A stretch of 64,000 bases of DNA from assembly GCF_000282315.2 (NCBI RefSeq), contig NZ_AKJN02000008.1, positions 806,001 to 870,000 of the forward strand. Reading direction: 5' to 3'. A model generated the notes under the pieces. It was not told where the DNA came from and made no database searches. It worked only from the letters and a program-made list of their open reading frames with translations. Shown here piece after piece: positions 29,573-38,567 of this stretch. The position numbers and the translations under genes were made by a program. This DNA is from Pseudomonas sp. GM41(2012). GTDB lineage: Bacteria; Pseudomonadota; Gammaproteobacteria; Pseudomonadales; Pseudomonadaceae. Each line of letters begins with the position of its first letter. The first letter of the stretch is position 1.

Positions 29573-30967
29573 ATGGCTGTCTACAACTACGACGTGGTGG
29601 TGCTGGGTTCCGGCCCGGCGGGAGAAGGCGCGGCAATGAACGCCGCCAAAGCAGGGCGCAAGGTGGCGATGGTCGATAGCCGTCGCCAGGTCGGCGGCAA
29701 CTGCACCCACCTGGGCACCATCCCGTCCAAGGCACTGCGTCACTCAGTCCGGCAGATCATGCAGTTCAACACCAACCCGATGTTCCGGGCCATTGGTGAG
29801 CCACGCTGGTTCTCGTTCCCGGACGTGTTGAAAAGCGCTGAAAAAGTCATCTCCAAACAAGTCGCATCGCGCACCGGCTACTACGCCCGTAACCGCGTTG
29901 ACGTGTTCTTCGGCACCGGCAGCTTCGCTGACGAGCAAACCATTGAAGTGGTCTGCGCCAACGGCGTGGTCGAAAAACTGGTGGCCAAGCACATCATCAT
30001 CGCCACCGGCTCGCGCCCTTATCGTCCGGCGGACATCGATTTCCACCACCCGCGTATCTACGATAGCGACACCATCCTCAGCCTCGGCCACACCCCGCGC
30101 AAACTCATCGTTTACGGCGCCGGCGTGATCGGTTGCGAGTACGCGTCGATCTTCAGCGGTCTGGGTGTGTTGGTTGAGCTGGTGGATAACCGCGGTCAGT
30201 TGCTCAGCTTCCTCGACTCGGAAATTTCCCAGGCGCTGAGCTATCACTTCAGCAACAACAACATCACGGTTCGCCACAACGAAGACTACGACCGCGTCGA
30301 AGGCGTGGATAACGGCGTGATCCTGCACCTGAAGTCCGGCAAGAAGATCAAGGCCGACGCCTTGCTCTGGTGCAACGGCCGTACCGGCAACACTGATCAG
30401 TTGGGTCTGGAAAACATCGGCGTGAAGGTCAACAGCCGTGGCCAGATCGAAGTCGACGAGGCCTACCGTACCTGCAAGCCGAACATCTACGGCGCCGGTG
30501 ACGTGATTGGTTGGCCGAGCCTGGCCAGTGCTGCTCACGACCAGGGTCGTTCGGCCGCTGGCAGCATCGTTGACAACCAAAGCTGGCGCTTTGTCAACGA
30601 CGTGCCAACTGGCATCTACACCATTCCGGAGATCAGCTCGATCGGCAAGAACGAGCAGGAGCTGACTCAGGCCAAGGTGCCGTACGAAGTGGGCAAGGCG
30701 TTCTTCAAGAGCATGGCGCGTGCACAGATCGCCGGCGAGCCTCAGGGCATGCTGAAGATTCTGTTCCACCGCGAAACCCTGGAAGTGCTGGGCGTTCACT
30801 GCTTCGGTTATCAGGCGTCGGAGATCGTTCACATCGGTCAGGCGATTATGAACCAGCCGGGCGAACAGAACACGCTGAAGTACTTCGTCAACACGACGTT
30901 CAACTACCCGACCATGGCCGAAGCCTATCGGGTAGCGGCATACGATGGTCTCAACCGGCTTTTTTGA
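29573..30967 (+). CDS. sthA: Soluble pyridine nucleotide transhydrogenase
   Basis: 464 residues, flavoprotein disulfide-reductase fold. FAD loop YDVVVLGSGPAGEGAAMNAAK, second dinucleotide loop VYGAGVIGCEYASIFSGLG and FAD-binding NIYGAGDVIGWPSLASAA. The position that holds the redox CxxxxC in relatives reads GGNCTHLGTIPSKAL: one Cys remains and the second is Thr, as is normal for SthA, so no active disulfide. It transfers hydride between NADPH and NAD+ in the cytoplasm. ATG 29573 follows GAGGAG. A GC hairpin without a T run lies at 30974-30998 after the stop. Confidence 0.96.
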   Translation: MAVYNYDVVVLGSGPAGEGAAMNAAKAGRKVAMVDSRRQVGGNCTHLGTIPSKALRHSVRQIMQFNTNPMFRAIGEPRWFSFPDVLKSAEKVISKQVASRTGYYARNRVDVFFGTGSFADEQTIEVVCANGVVEKLVAKHIIIATGSRPYRPADIDFHHPRIYDSDTILSLGHTPRKLIVYGAGVIGCEYASIFSGLGVLVELVDNRGQLLSFLDSEISQALSYHFSNNNITVRHNEDYDRVEGVDNGVILHLKSGKKIKADALLWCNGRTGNTDQLGLENIGVKVNSRGQIEVDEAYRTCKPNIYGAGDVIGWPSLASAAHDQGRSAAGSIVDNQSWRFVNDVPTGIYTIPEISSIGKNEQELTQAKVPYEVGKAFFKSMARAQIAGEPQGMLKILFHRETLEVLGVHCFGYQASEIVHIGQAIMNQPGEQNTLKYFVNTTFNYPTMAEAYRVAAYDGLNRLF

Positions 30968-31009
30968 GTGGCTCCGGCCGGTGGCCTGAGCCGGCCGGGG
31001 AGACCGATT

Positions 31010-31732
31010 TCAGCAATTCTCGAGCGTGGCGCTGGCCAAACCGGGAAAGTCTGTAATCAGGCTGTCAACGCCGAAGTCGGCGAGTCTGCGCATTAGCGCG
31101 GGCTCGTTGACTGTCCATACCGACACATGCAGCCCCTGACGCTGCGCCTTCTGCAGGCGTTCCGGCGTACACAAAGTCCAGTTAAGCGCCAGAATCTCAC
31201 AGTCATAGCTTTGCGCGACCTTCAACGGGTCGAGCCAGGCGTATTCGGCGACCAATCCGCGGGACACATCCGGCACGAAGTCCAGCGCAGCTTTCAATAC
31301 TTCCCGCGAACTCGAGGTGATCGTCACCTTGTCGAGCAGGCCGAAACGCTGAGCCATTTCGCGAATCGCCAGCACGGTTGTCGCGGCGCGGGTGCGTGAA
31401 GCGCTTTTGACTTCCAGTTGCCAGTGCTCGAAATCGCATTTCTCGAACAGTTCTTCCAGCGTTGGAATCGGGCACGGTTTGATCCAGCCCGGGCCGCCTG
31501 TGCGCGCATCGTAGGTCACCAGCTCGGCCGCCGTGTGCTCGACGACTTTGCCGCGACGGTCGGTGGTGCGCTTGAGTGTCGGGTCGTGGATGACCATCAG
31601 CTCGCCGTCCATGGACAGGTGCAGGTCCAGTTCGCAGCGGCGCACGCCGTGCTTGAGGCATTGCTGAAAACTGGTCAGTGTATTTTCCGGTGCTTCGCCC
31701 TTGGCGCCGCGATGGCCGTAGATGAGAGTCAC
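31010..31732 (-). CDS. Cytoplasmic glycerophosphodiester phosphodiesterase (UgpQ-like)
   Basis: 240 residues, single GDPD TIM barrel without a signal peptide. The catalytic start is IYGHRGAKGEAPENTLTSF (HRG...PENT); metal ligands lie in CELDLHLSMDGELMVIHDPTLKRTT (E-x-D and HD); the end is SVWTVNEPALMRRLADFGVDSLITDFP. It hydrolyses glycerophosphodiesters to glycerol-3-phosphate and an alcohol. It follows the PilZ gene by 14 bases and is probably co-transcribed. Confidence 0.92.
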   Translation of the reverse strand: MTLIYGHRGAKGEAPENTLTSFQQCLKHGVRRCELDLHLSMDGELMVIHDPTLKRTTDRRGKVVEHTAAELVTYDARTGGPGWIKPCPIPTLEELFEKCDFEHWQLEVKSASRTRAATTVLAIREMAQRFGLLDKVTITSSSREVLKAALDFVPDVSRGLVAEYAWLDPLKVAQSYDCEILALNWTLCTPERLQKAQRQGLHVSVWTVNEPALMRRLADFGVDSLITDFPGLASATLENC

Positions 31733-31746
31733 GGTTCTTCCTTAAA

Positions 31747-32328
31747 TTAAATGCCTGATTCGTTTTGTTCGCGGGCCAGACGTCGTTCCTGGGCCTGCTT
31801 CTGCAAAATGTAGCGGGCCAGCAATTGGCGCTGGGCATCGGTCGGGTACTCGAACTCGGTACCGACGTCGTAGCCGTCGCCTTTACGATCGCAGTGGGTG
31901 ACGCGAGCCCGCAACAAGAGTCCAAGGGCTTGCGGCATCAGCACCAGTTTGACCGACAGGTGCGCGCCCTCGGCAATGGGCGTCGGATGCTGAAACTCGA
32001 TCCCGCCTTCGGAAATAATCACCGGCTGCGGCTCGCCGATCTGCCCGAGTACGGTGATTGCGATCACCTGGCTCAGCAAATCGATGCGTTTATTCTGGGA
32101 TTTCAGGAATGCGGCGAGGTTGCGGTCGCGCTCACTGATCTGGCGCAACAGGTGCTGCGACTCGAATTCGCTCAGGTGCAGTTCGCTGAGCAAGTTGAAC
32201 AGAGGGGACGCATCCTGCAACACTTCCTGGCCTGCGGCTTCGGGAGCGGACAGGGTCCGAATTTCCAGTGCGATCGTGTCCTCGATACGGTAGTATTCGC
32301 GGCGATCTTCTTCATCTAATGTCGACAT
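31747..32328 (-). CDS. PilZ domain c-di-GMP-binding protein
   Basis: 193 residues. N-terminal DEEDRREYYRIEDTIALEIR carries basic residues in the RxxxR style, then a helical middle (LNLLSELHLSEFESQHLLRQISERDRNLAAFLKSQNKRIDLLSQVI). A PilZ-type beta barrel follows: VIISEGGIEFQHPTPIAEGAHLSVKLVLMP (S-x-G-G-I-x-F) and GYDVGTEF. The classic D/N-x-S-x-x-G is only partly kept, so c-di-GMP affinity is uncertain. It is divergent from lolC and upstream of the GDPD gene. Confidence 0.8.
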   Translation of the reverse strand: MSTLDEEDRREYYRIEDTIALEIRTLSAPEAAGQEVLQDASPLFNLLSELHLSEFESQHLLRQISERDRNLAAFLKSQNKRIDLLSQVIAITVLGQIGEPQPVIISEGGIEFQHPTPIAEGAHLSVKLVLMPQALGLLLRARVTHCDRKGDGYDVGTEFEYPTDAQRQLLARYILQKQAQERRLAREQNESGI

Positions 32329-32422
32329 GGCGAACCCATGGTAGCGGCGGTGGTCTGAGTGTAAAGCTGGTTATCGACCCCCGCCACAAGGACGTTCCTT
32401 TTCCCTCCGAACAAGCCCCGAC

Positions 32423-33673
32423 ATGTTCAGACCTCTCTTCGTATTTATTGGCACGCGTTATACCCGTGCAAAGCGCCGCAATCATTTTGTGTCATTCATT
32501 TCCCTGACCTCGATGATCGGACTCGCCCTTGGCGTGGTCGTGATGATCGTGGTGCTGTCGGTCATGAACGGCTTCGATCATGAGATGCGCACCCGCGTGC
32601 TGGGCATGGTGCCCCACGCGACCATCGAGTCCGGTGAGCCGATCAGCGACTGGCAAAGCCTGGCCGCCAAGGTCAAGCAGAACCCGCAGGTGACGGCCGT
32701 TGCGCCGTTTACCCAGATGCAGGGGTTGCTGACCAACAACGGCAAGGTGTCCAAAGTCCTGCTCAATGCCATCGACCCTGCGCTGGAACGGCAGGTCTCG
32801 ATCATTGATAACTTCATGCAGCAGGGCAAACTCGATGACCTGGCGCCGGGCAGTTTCGGTATCGTCATTGGGGACAAGGCCGCGGCGAAGTTGGGTGCGG
32901 CGATCGGCGACAAGCTGACGTTTGTGGCGCCGGAAGTCACCGTGACCCCGGCCGGGATGTTCCCGCGCATGAAACGCTTTACCGTGGTCGGCATTTTCCA
33001 TGTCGGCGCCGGTGAACTGGACGGCTACCTGGGTATCACCAATCTGCAGGATCTGGCCAAGCTGCATCGCTGGAAACCGGATCAGGTCCAGGGCATCCGC
33101 CTGAAATTCGACGATTTGTTCCAGGCGCCACGCGTCGCGTGGACCATCGCCCAGCAACTTGGCGAAGACCATTTCTATGCCCGCGACTGGACGCGCACCC
33201 ACGGCAATCTGTATCAGGCGATCCGCATGGAAAAAGCCATGATCGGTTTGCTGTTGCTGCTGATCGTCGCTGTTGCCGCGTTCAATATCATCTCCACGCT
33301 GGTGATGGTGGTGAACGACAAGAAGGGCGACATCGCGATTCTGCGCACCCTGGGCGCCACGCCGGGTTCGATCATGGCGATCTTCATGGTGCAGGGCACC
33401 GTCATTGGTGTGGTCGGGACGCTGATCGGCGCCGTGGTCGGGATCTTCGCCGCGCTGAACGTCAGCGCCGCGATCTCGGCCCTCGAAGGGCTGATCGGGC
33501 ACAAATTCCTCAACGCCGACGTGTACTTCATCGATTACCTGCCGTCGCAAGTGCAGAGCCAGGATGTGTTGATGGTCTGCGCCGCCGCGTTGGTCCTGAG
33601 TTTCCTCGCCACCCTGTATCCAGCCTGGCGTGCCGCGCGCACCCAGCCTGCGGAGGCGCTACGTTATGAGTGA
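32423..33673 (+). CDS. lolC: Lipoprotein-releasing ABC transporter permease LolC
   Basis: 416 residues. One N-terminal membrane helix (FVSFISLTSMIGLALGVVVMIVVLSVMNG), a large periplasmic domain (about residues 50-260) and three C-terminal helices with the FtsX-like end VLSFLATLYPAWRAARTQPAEALRYE. LolCDE extracts lipoproteins from the inner membrane and passes them to LolA. It overlaps the lolD region by a few bases and is followed by a paralogue (lolE). ATG 32423 aligns with the start of lolE. Confidence 0.9.
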   Translation: MFRPLFVFIGTRYTRAKRRNHFVSFISLTSMIGLALGVVVMIVVLSVMNGFDHEMRTRVLGMVPHATIESGEPISDWQSLAAKVKQNPQVTAVAPFTQMQGLLTNNGKVSKVLLNAIDPALERQVSIIDNFMQQGKLDDLAPGSFGIVIGDKAAAKLGAAIGDKLTFVAPEVTVTPAGMFPRMKRFTVVGIFHVGAGELDGYLGITNLQDLAKLHRWKPDQVQGIRLKFDDLFQAPRVAWTIAQQLGEDHFYARDWTRTHGNLYQAIRMEKAMIGLLLLLIVAVAAFNIISTLVMVVNDKKGDIAILRTLGATPGSIMAIFMVQGTVIGVVGTLIGAVVGIFAALNVSAAISALEGLIGHKFLNADVYFIDYLPSQVQSQDVLMVCAAALVLSFLATLYPAWRAARTQPAEALRYE

Positions 33674-33680
33674 GTTGGGC

Positions 33681-34364
33681 ATGAGTGATAAAGCAATCTT
33701 GAGCTGCCGCGACCTGGGCAAATCCTACGAGGAAGGCCCGGAGTCGGTAGAGGTTCTGGCCGGTCTGCAACTGGAGCTGCATCCGGGTGAACGCGTGGCG
33801 ATCGTCGGTACCTCGGGCTCGGGCAAAAGTACCTTGCTCAACCTGCTGGGCGGCCTCGATACTCCGACCAAGGGCAGCGTCTGGCTGGCCGGCGAAGAGC
33901 TGTCGGCGCTGAACGAAAAGGCTCGCGGTTTGCTGCGCAATCGGTCGCTGGGTTTCGTTTACCAGTTCCACCACTTGCTGCCTGAGTTCACCGCGCTGGA
34001 AAACGTCTGCATGCCGCTGCTGATCGGCAAGACGGCTATCCCGCAAGCGCGTCAGCGTGCGACGGCATTGCTGGAGCGGGTAGGGCTGGGCCATCGCCTG
34101 GAACACAAACCGGCCGAATTGTCCGGTGGTGAACGTCAGCGTGTGGCCATCGCCCGCGCCCTGGTGAACAACCCAGGCCTGGTAATGCTCGACGAACCGA
34201 CCGGCAACCTCGATTCCCACACCGCCCAGGGCATTCAGGATTTGATGCTGGAACTCAGCACCTCAATGCGCACGGCGTTCCTGGTGGTGACTCACGACAT
34301 GAACCTGGCTCGCCAGATGGATCGCGTCCTGCATTTGCAGGAAGGTTACCTGACGCCCATCTGA
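33681..34364 (+). CDS. lolD: Lipoprotein-releasing ABC transporter ATPase LolD
   Basis: 227 residues: Walker A GTSGSGKSTLL, Q-loop VYQFHHLLPEFTALENV, signature LSGGERQRVAIARAL, Walker B VMLDEPTGNLD and the H-loop VVTHD. The sequence FHHLLPEFTALENV is characteristic of LolD. The start at 33681 (SDKAILSCRDLGKSY) gives the standard length; an in-frame ATG at 33666 overlapping the lolC stop would add five residues. It forms one cytoplasmic ATPase type for the LolC/LolE membrane dimer. Confidence 0.93.
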   Translation: MSDKAILSCRDLGKSYEEGPESVEVLAGLQLELHPGERVAIVGTSGSGKSTLLNLLGGLDTPTKGSVWLAGEELSALNEKARGLLRNRSLGFVYQFHHLLPEFTALENVCMPLLIGKTAIPQARQRATALLERVGLGHRLEHKPAELSGGERQRVAIARALVNNPGLVMLDEPTGNLDSHTAQGIQDLMLELSTSMRTAFLVVTHDMNLARQMDRVLHLQEGYLTPI

Positions 34365-34373
34365 TTGACCGAA

Positions 34374-34408
34374 ACCCGACGTACTGAACAGTACGTCGGG
34401 TCTTTTAT
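34374..34408 (+). terminator. Terminator-like hairpin between lolD and lolE
   Basis: ACCCGACGTAC-TGAACA-GTACGTCGGGT followed by CTTTTATTTTT: a perfect 11-bp stem plus T tract, about 20 bases before lolE. It should reduce read-through into lolE or reset its expression. Confidence 0.8.
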
Positions 34409-34428
34409 TTTTATACGGTGCCCAGCGA

Positions 34429-35673
34429 ATGTTCAGACCGTTATCGATCTTTATCGGCGCGCGCTATACCCGCGCCAAGCGCCGCAATCGCTTTGTTTCC
34501 TTCATCTCGATGACCTCGATGATCGGTCTCGCCCTGGGCGTGCTGGCGATGATCGTGGTGCTGTCGGTGATGAACGGCTTCCAGCGCGAAATGAGCTCGC
34601 GCATCCTTGGCATGGTGCCTCACGCGACGATCGTGGGCGTCAATCCGATCGATGATTGGCAGCCCGTTGCTGCGGCGGCCATGAAGAATCCTGAAGTGAC
34701 GGCCGCCGTTCCGTTCACCGAGATGGAAGGCATGCTGTCCTACAAGGGGACGATGCAGCCGATCCAGGTCAGCGGCGTTGATCCGGCGCTCGAAGGCAAG
34801 GTGTCGATCGTCGCCCAGCACATTGTTCAGGGGCGTCTCGATGCCTTGAAGCCGGGTGAGTTTGGCGTGGTGATCGGCGAGATCACGGCACGCCGCTTCC
34901 GCTTGAACGTGGGCGACAAGATCACCCTGATCGTGCCGGAAGTCAGCACTGCACCGGGTGGCATCACCCCGCGCATGCAGCGGTTGAATGTGGTCGGCGT
35001 GTTCAAGGTGGGCGCCGAACTGGACGGTTCCATGGCGCTGATCCACGTGGCCGATGCCGCGCAGATGCAGCACTGGGCGCCGAATCAGGTACAGAGCGTG
35101 CGCCTGGCGGTAAAGGATTTGTACGCTGCGCCGAAGGTTTCCAGCGATATTGCTGGCGGCCTGGGCAGCGCTTACAAGGCTGATGACTGGACTCACACAC
35201 AGGGCAGTCTGTTCAGTGCGATGAAGATGGAAAAAACCATGATCGGTTTGCTGTTGCTGATGATCGTTGCCGTGGCGGCGTTCAACATCATCGCAACCCT
35301 GATCATGGTGGTGAACGACAAAGGTGCGGACATCGCGATCCTGCGGACCATCGGCGCCACGCCGCGGCAGATCATGGCGATCTTCATGGTGCAGGGCACC
35401 GTGATCGGGGTTGTCGGTACGTTGATTGGTGGTGTGCTTGGCGTGATTGCGGCGCTGAACGTCAGTGAGCTGGTGGGCTGGATGGAGCGGGTCAGCGGGC
35501 AGCACATCTTCACTTCAGACGTGTACTTCGTCAGTAACCTGCCTTCCGAACTGCAGGGGGCGGATGTGCTGTTGATCTGCTCCGCCGGGTTCATCCTGAG
35601 CTTCCTCGCCACCGTTTACCCGGCGTGGCGTGCGGCGAAAGTCGAACCGGCTACTGCGTTGCGGTATTCGTAA
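34429..35673 (+). CDS. lolE: Lipoprotein-releasing ABC transporter permease LolE
   Basis: 414 residues, clearly paralogous to the gene at 32423 along its whole length (FRPLSIFIGARYTRAKRRNRFVSF; GLALGVLAMIVVLSVMNGF; GTVIGVVGTLIGGVLGVIAALN). It has the same four-helix topology with a large periplasmic domain. Together the two copies form the LolC/LolE heterodimer with a LolD dimer. It sits behind a terminator-like hairpin. Which paralogue is C or E is taken from Pseudomonas gene order. Confidence 0.9.
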   Translation: MFRPLSIFIGARYTRAKRRNRFVSFISMTSMIGLALGVLAMIVVLSVMNGFQREMSSRILGMVPHATIVGVNPIDDWQPVAAAAMKNPEVTAAVPFTEMEGMLSYKGTMQPIQVSGVDPALEGKVSIVAQHIVQGRLDALKPGEFGVVIGEITARRFRLNVGDKITLIVPEVSTAPGGITPRMQRLNVVGVFKVGAELDGSMALIHVADAAQMQHWAPNQVQSVRLAVKDLYAAPKVSSDIAGGLGSAYKADDWTHTQGSLFSAMKMEKTMIGLLLLMIVAVAAFNIIATLIMVVNDKGADIAILRTIGATPRQIMAIFMVQGTVIGVVGTLIGGVLGVIAALNVSELVGWMERVSGQHIFTSDVYFVSNLPSELQGADVLLICSAGFILSFLATVYPAWRAAKVEPATALRYS

Positions 35674-35686
35674 GCCGTTATACCGC

Positions 35687-35781
35687 CATCGCGAGCAAGC
35701 TCGGCTCCCACAGGGTTCGGAGTCGGTCACACATTTGTGACTCAACTCGGTCAAGTGTAGGAGCCGAGCTTGCTCGCGATG
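35687..35781. repeat. REP-type inverted repeat, variant (REPIN 4)
   Basis: CATCGCGAGCAAGCTCGGCT at 35687 and the inverse arm GTAGGAGCCGAGCTTGCTCG ending at 35781. It differs from the other copies by paired changes (AAGCTCGG for AGGCTCGC) found in both arms, so the stem is kept by compensating substitutions. It lies between convergent lolE and the sensor kinase gene. Confidence 0.88.
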
Positions 35782-35799
35782 AGGCCGGCCCTGCTGGCC

Positions 35800-37149
35800 T
35801 CAATCCCCCTTGGGCAACTCAATCACAAACCGCGTCCACCCGTTATCCGATTCACAACGAATCTGCCCGCCATGGGCGCGGATGATTGACTGAGTGATCG
35901 CCAACCCCAATCCCGCATGTTCACTACTGCCTTCCTGGCGTGCCGGATCAGCCCGGTAGAAGCGATCAAACAATCGCGGCAGCAACGCCCCGTCAATTCC
36001 GTCGCCACTGTTCTCAACGATTACATTCAACCCCTCAGGCTGATCAACAATCCGCACCCGAACCTCGCCTTCGACCGGCGTAAACCGCAATGCGTTGTCC
36101 AGCAAATTGGAGAGCGCCCGCCGCAGCATGCTGCGATCACCTTCCATGCGCGCACTGCCTTCACGACTCAACCTGACCTGAGCGTCCTCCGCCAACGGCG
36201 CAAAAAACTCCAGCAACAGATCCGCTTCTTCCGCCAGCTCCAGCGGTTCGCGCTTGGGCATCAACAGCCCGTGGTCGGCCTTGGCCAGGTACAACATGTC
36301 GTTGACCAGTTGCGCCATCCATTGCAGCTCTTCGAGATTGCTGTGCAGTGCTTCTCGGTAATCTTCAATGGGCCGTGGGCGGGTGAGGGTGACCTGGGTG
36401 TGAGTCAACAGGTTCGACAACGGCGTGCGCAATTCATGGGCGATGTCGGCGGAGAAGGCCGATAGCCGCTGAAAAGAGTCGTCGAGGCGTCCGAGCATGG
36501 CGTTGAAGTTGTGGGCCATTTCCGCGAGTTCTGGCGGCATGTTTTTTTCGGGCAAGCGTGCATTGAGCGATTGCGCTGAAACGCCGCAGGCAACCGCACT
36601 CATGCGTCGTAACGGCCGCAACCCACTGCGTGCTGCCCAGGCACCGAGCAGGGCGGTGGCCAGTGCCGACAAACCGACGGTCAACCAGATCAGGTGCTGC
36701 ATGCGTTGCAGAAAGTGCTGGTGATGGGTGATGTCCAGCAGCAAGGTCAACTGCGGTGAGTCGGGTTTGTCGAGGTACAACGGAGCGTTGAGGACGCGGT
36801 AGTCGGTACCTTCGCTGCTCACCGTGGACAAACCCGACTGGGTAGGCAATTGCTGGGGCAGGCGCGTCGAACTGTCATACCAGCGCTTGCCGTCGCTGCC
36901 GGTGATCCGCAGCGACAGATCAGCCTGTCGGCTCAATTCATCGGCCAGTTTGACTTCGCTTTCACTCGATTGAATGTCATGAAGTGCTCGACGCAACCCA
37001 ATCAACTTGCCGTCCAGCAGCTGTTGGTCGAGTTCAACGAAATGCGCTTCACTGGCCCGACTGAACAACACCCCGGCAAACAGCGACACCACGGCGGTGC
37101 ACGCCGCAAACAGCAGCGCCAGGCGACTGCTCAATGAAAGTCGACGCAT
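35800..37149 (-). CDS. copS: Heavy-metal sensor histidine kinase (CopS-like)
   Basis: 449 residues. Two membrane helices (residues ~8-28 and ~152-172) flank a periplasmic sensor of about 120 residues. HAMP region, then H-box FSADIAHELRTPLSNLL, N-box NLLDNALRFTP, G-boxes GDGIDGALLPRLFDRFY and HAGLGLAITQSIIRAHGG. Type: CusS/CopS/IrlS heavy-metal sensors. Its start overlaps the stop of the response-regulator gene by one base, so they are translationally coupled. Copper is inferred from the neighbouring cupredoxin and the shared site at copA. Confidence 0.88.
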   Translation of the reverse strand: MRRLSLSSRLALLFAACTAVVSLFAGVLFSRASEAHFVELDQQLLDGKLIGLRRALHDIQSSESEVKLADELSRQADLSLRITGSDGKRWYDSSTRLPQQLPTQSGLSTVSSEGTDYRVLNAPLYLDKPDSPQLTLLLDITHHQHFLQRMQHLIWLTVGLSALATALLGAWAARSGLRPLRRMSAVACGVSAQSLNARLPEKNMPPELAEMAHNFNAMLGRLDDSFQRLSAFSADIAHELRTPLSNLLTHTQVTLTRPRPIEDYREALHSNLEELQWMAQLVNDMLYLAKADHGLLMPKREPLELAEEADLLLEFFAPLAEDAQVRLSREGSARMEGDRSMLRRALSNLLDNALRFTPVEGEVRVRIVDQPEGLNVIVENSGDGIDGALLPRLFDRFYRADPARQEGSSEHAGLGLAITQSIIRAHGGQIRCESDNGWTRFVIELPKGD

Positions 37150-37829
37150 CAGGCGGGGCGCTCTTCAAGGACGTAACCCATGCCACGCACGGTGTGAATC
37201 AACTTGTTGGGGAATTCATCGTCGATCTTCAGGCGCAAACGACGGATCGCTACTTCGATGACGTTGGTGTCACTGTCGAAGTTCATGTCCCAGACCTGGG
37301 ACGCGATCAACGACTTGGGCAGGACTTCGCCTTGCCTGCGCAGGAGCATTTCCAGCAGGGCGAATTCCTTGGCCGTCAGGTCGATGCGCTGACCGCTGCG
37401 TTCGACCCGACGGCGGATCAGGTCAAGGCGCAAGTCCGCCAGTTGCAGGCTGGTTTCCTGGGGTGTGGCGTTACCACGGCGCAACAGGCTGCGGACCCGG
37501 GCCAGCAGCTCGGAGAAGGCGAACGGTTTGACCAGGTAGTCGTCGGCGCCCAGTTCGAGGCCGTGGACTCTGTCCTCCACCGCGTCGCGCGCTGTCAGAA
37601 ACAGTACCGGCGTGTCGAGGCCGGCACCGCGCACCGCTTGCAGAATCTGCCAGCCATCGCGACCGGGCAGCATCACATCGAGAATCAACAGCGCGTAATC
37701 GCCGGTCAGCGCCAGTTGCTGGCCGGTGCTGCCGTCCGCGACCAGTTCAGTATTGAAACCGGCCTCGGTCAGGCCTTGGCGCAAGTAGTGGCCAGTTTTC
37801 GGTTGGTCTTCGACGATCAGCAGTTTCAT
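37149..37829 (-). CDS. copR: OmpR-family response regulator (CopR-like)
   Basis: 226 residues. Receiver domain with phospho-acceptor Asp51 in LLILDVMLPGRDGW and Lys in YLVKPFAFSELLARV; C-terminal winged helix VERSGQRIDLTAKEFALLEMLL, DTNVIEVAIRRLRLKID and IHTVRGMGYVLEE, as in CopR/CusR/CzcR. It is divergent from the cupredoxin gene, with an inverted repeat between. It should activate its own operon, the cupredoxin and, by a shared site, copABCD. Confidence 0.9.
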   Translation of the reverse strand: MKLLIVEDQPKTGHYLRQGLTEAGFNTELVADGSTGQQLALTGDYALLILDVMLPGRDGWQILQAVRGAGLDTPVLFLTARDAVEDRVHGLELGADDYLVKPFAFSELLARVRSLLRRGNATPQETSLQLADLRLDLIRRRVERSGQRIDLTAKEFALLEMLLRRQGEVLPKSLIASQVWDMNFDSDTNVIEVAIRRLRLKIDDEFPNKLIHTVRGMGYVLEERPA

Positions 37830-37888
37830 GGGCGACTCGAGGCAATTGAAACGAACGCTTTATACCGTGGGCGACGGTAATACAGGTC

Positions 37889-37921
37889 AACCTGACAAAG
37901 TTGTAATCTGGCTGTCAGGTT
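37889..37921. promoter_or_regulatory. Inverted repeat, candidate cop box between copR and cupredoxin
   Basis: AACCTGACA-N15-TGTCAGGTT, perfect 9-bp arms, with TTGTAAT inside. The left part CTGACAAAGTTGTAATC (37892-37908) matches 14 of 17 bases of a site upstream of copA at 56723-56739. It is 60 bases from copR and 64 from the cupredoxin start, so it may serve both directions. Confidence 0.65.
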
Positions 37922-37984
37922 GCGGGCAGTCGCCGCAGTTTAGAGTTTTCCACAGGCTGAACCTTATCTTGTTGGAGTACGACT

Positions 37985-38506
37985 ATGTTTTTGCGCAAAT
38001 CACTGGTGCGCGTCGCGTGTTTGCTGGCGCTGAGCTCGCCGGCGTGGGCTGCCCCGGCGCATACCTACGACTTCGGCCAACCGGCCCCGGCGGCCAAGGC
38101 GACTCGCAGCGTTGAAGTCGTCATGGGCGACATGTCGTTCACGCCCAAGGCGATTGATATCAAGGCCGGTGAGACGGTTCGTTTTGTGTTGGTGAATAAA
38201 GGGCAGTTGTTGCACGAATTCAACCTCGGTGACGCGACAATGCACGCCAAACATCAGCAGGAAATGATGAAGATGCAGCAGAGCGGCATGCTCATGCCTA
38301 CAGGCATGAAGGAAATGGACCACGGCGCCATGGCCGGTATGGGGCATGGAATGAAGCACGACGACCCCAACAGTGTGCTCGTCGAACCGGGCAAAACCGC
38401 CGAGCTGACCTGGACCTTCACCAAGGCCACCAACCTGGAATTTGCCTGCAACATCCCCGGTCATTACCAGGCCGGTATGGTCGGCAAGGTGACTGTCAGT
38501 CAGTAA
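37985..38506 (+). CDS. Periplasmic cupredoxin with Met/His-rich loop
   Basis: 173 residues. Signal peptide 1-22 (VRVACLLALSSPAWA). A cupredoxin fold in which the copper ligands would be the His of LLHEFNLGD and the C-terminal CNIPGHYQAGM (Cys, His, Met of a type 1 site). Inserted in the middle is a Met/His-rich stretch (MHAKHQQEMMKMQQSGM, GMKEMDHGAMAGMGHGMKHD) that could hold extra Cu(I). The family is known as a copper-induced protein next to copRS in P. aeruginosa. Divergent from copR across the candidate cop box. Confidence 0.88.
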   Translation: MFLRKSLVRVACLLALSSPAWAAPAHTYDFGQPAPAAKATRSVEVVMGDMSFTPKAIDIKAGETVRFVLVNKGQLLHEFNLGDATMHAKHQQEMMKMQQSGMLMPTGMKEMDHGAMAGMGHGMKHDDPNSVLVEPGKTAELTWTFTKATNLEFACNIPGHYQAGMVGKVTVSQ

Positions 38507-38567
38507 GCACTCAAAGGCGGGAGCAAAGGCTGGTAGAATCCGCTGATTCTTCAGTCAGGTTTCCGCC

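Noticed and set aside
29585..29800. SthA seen as a disulfide reductase broken at its second active-site Cys
   Set aside because: Loss of that Cys is normal for soluble transhydrogenase, so it is not a mutation.
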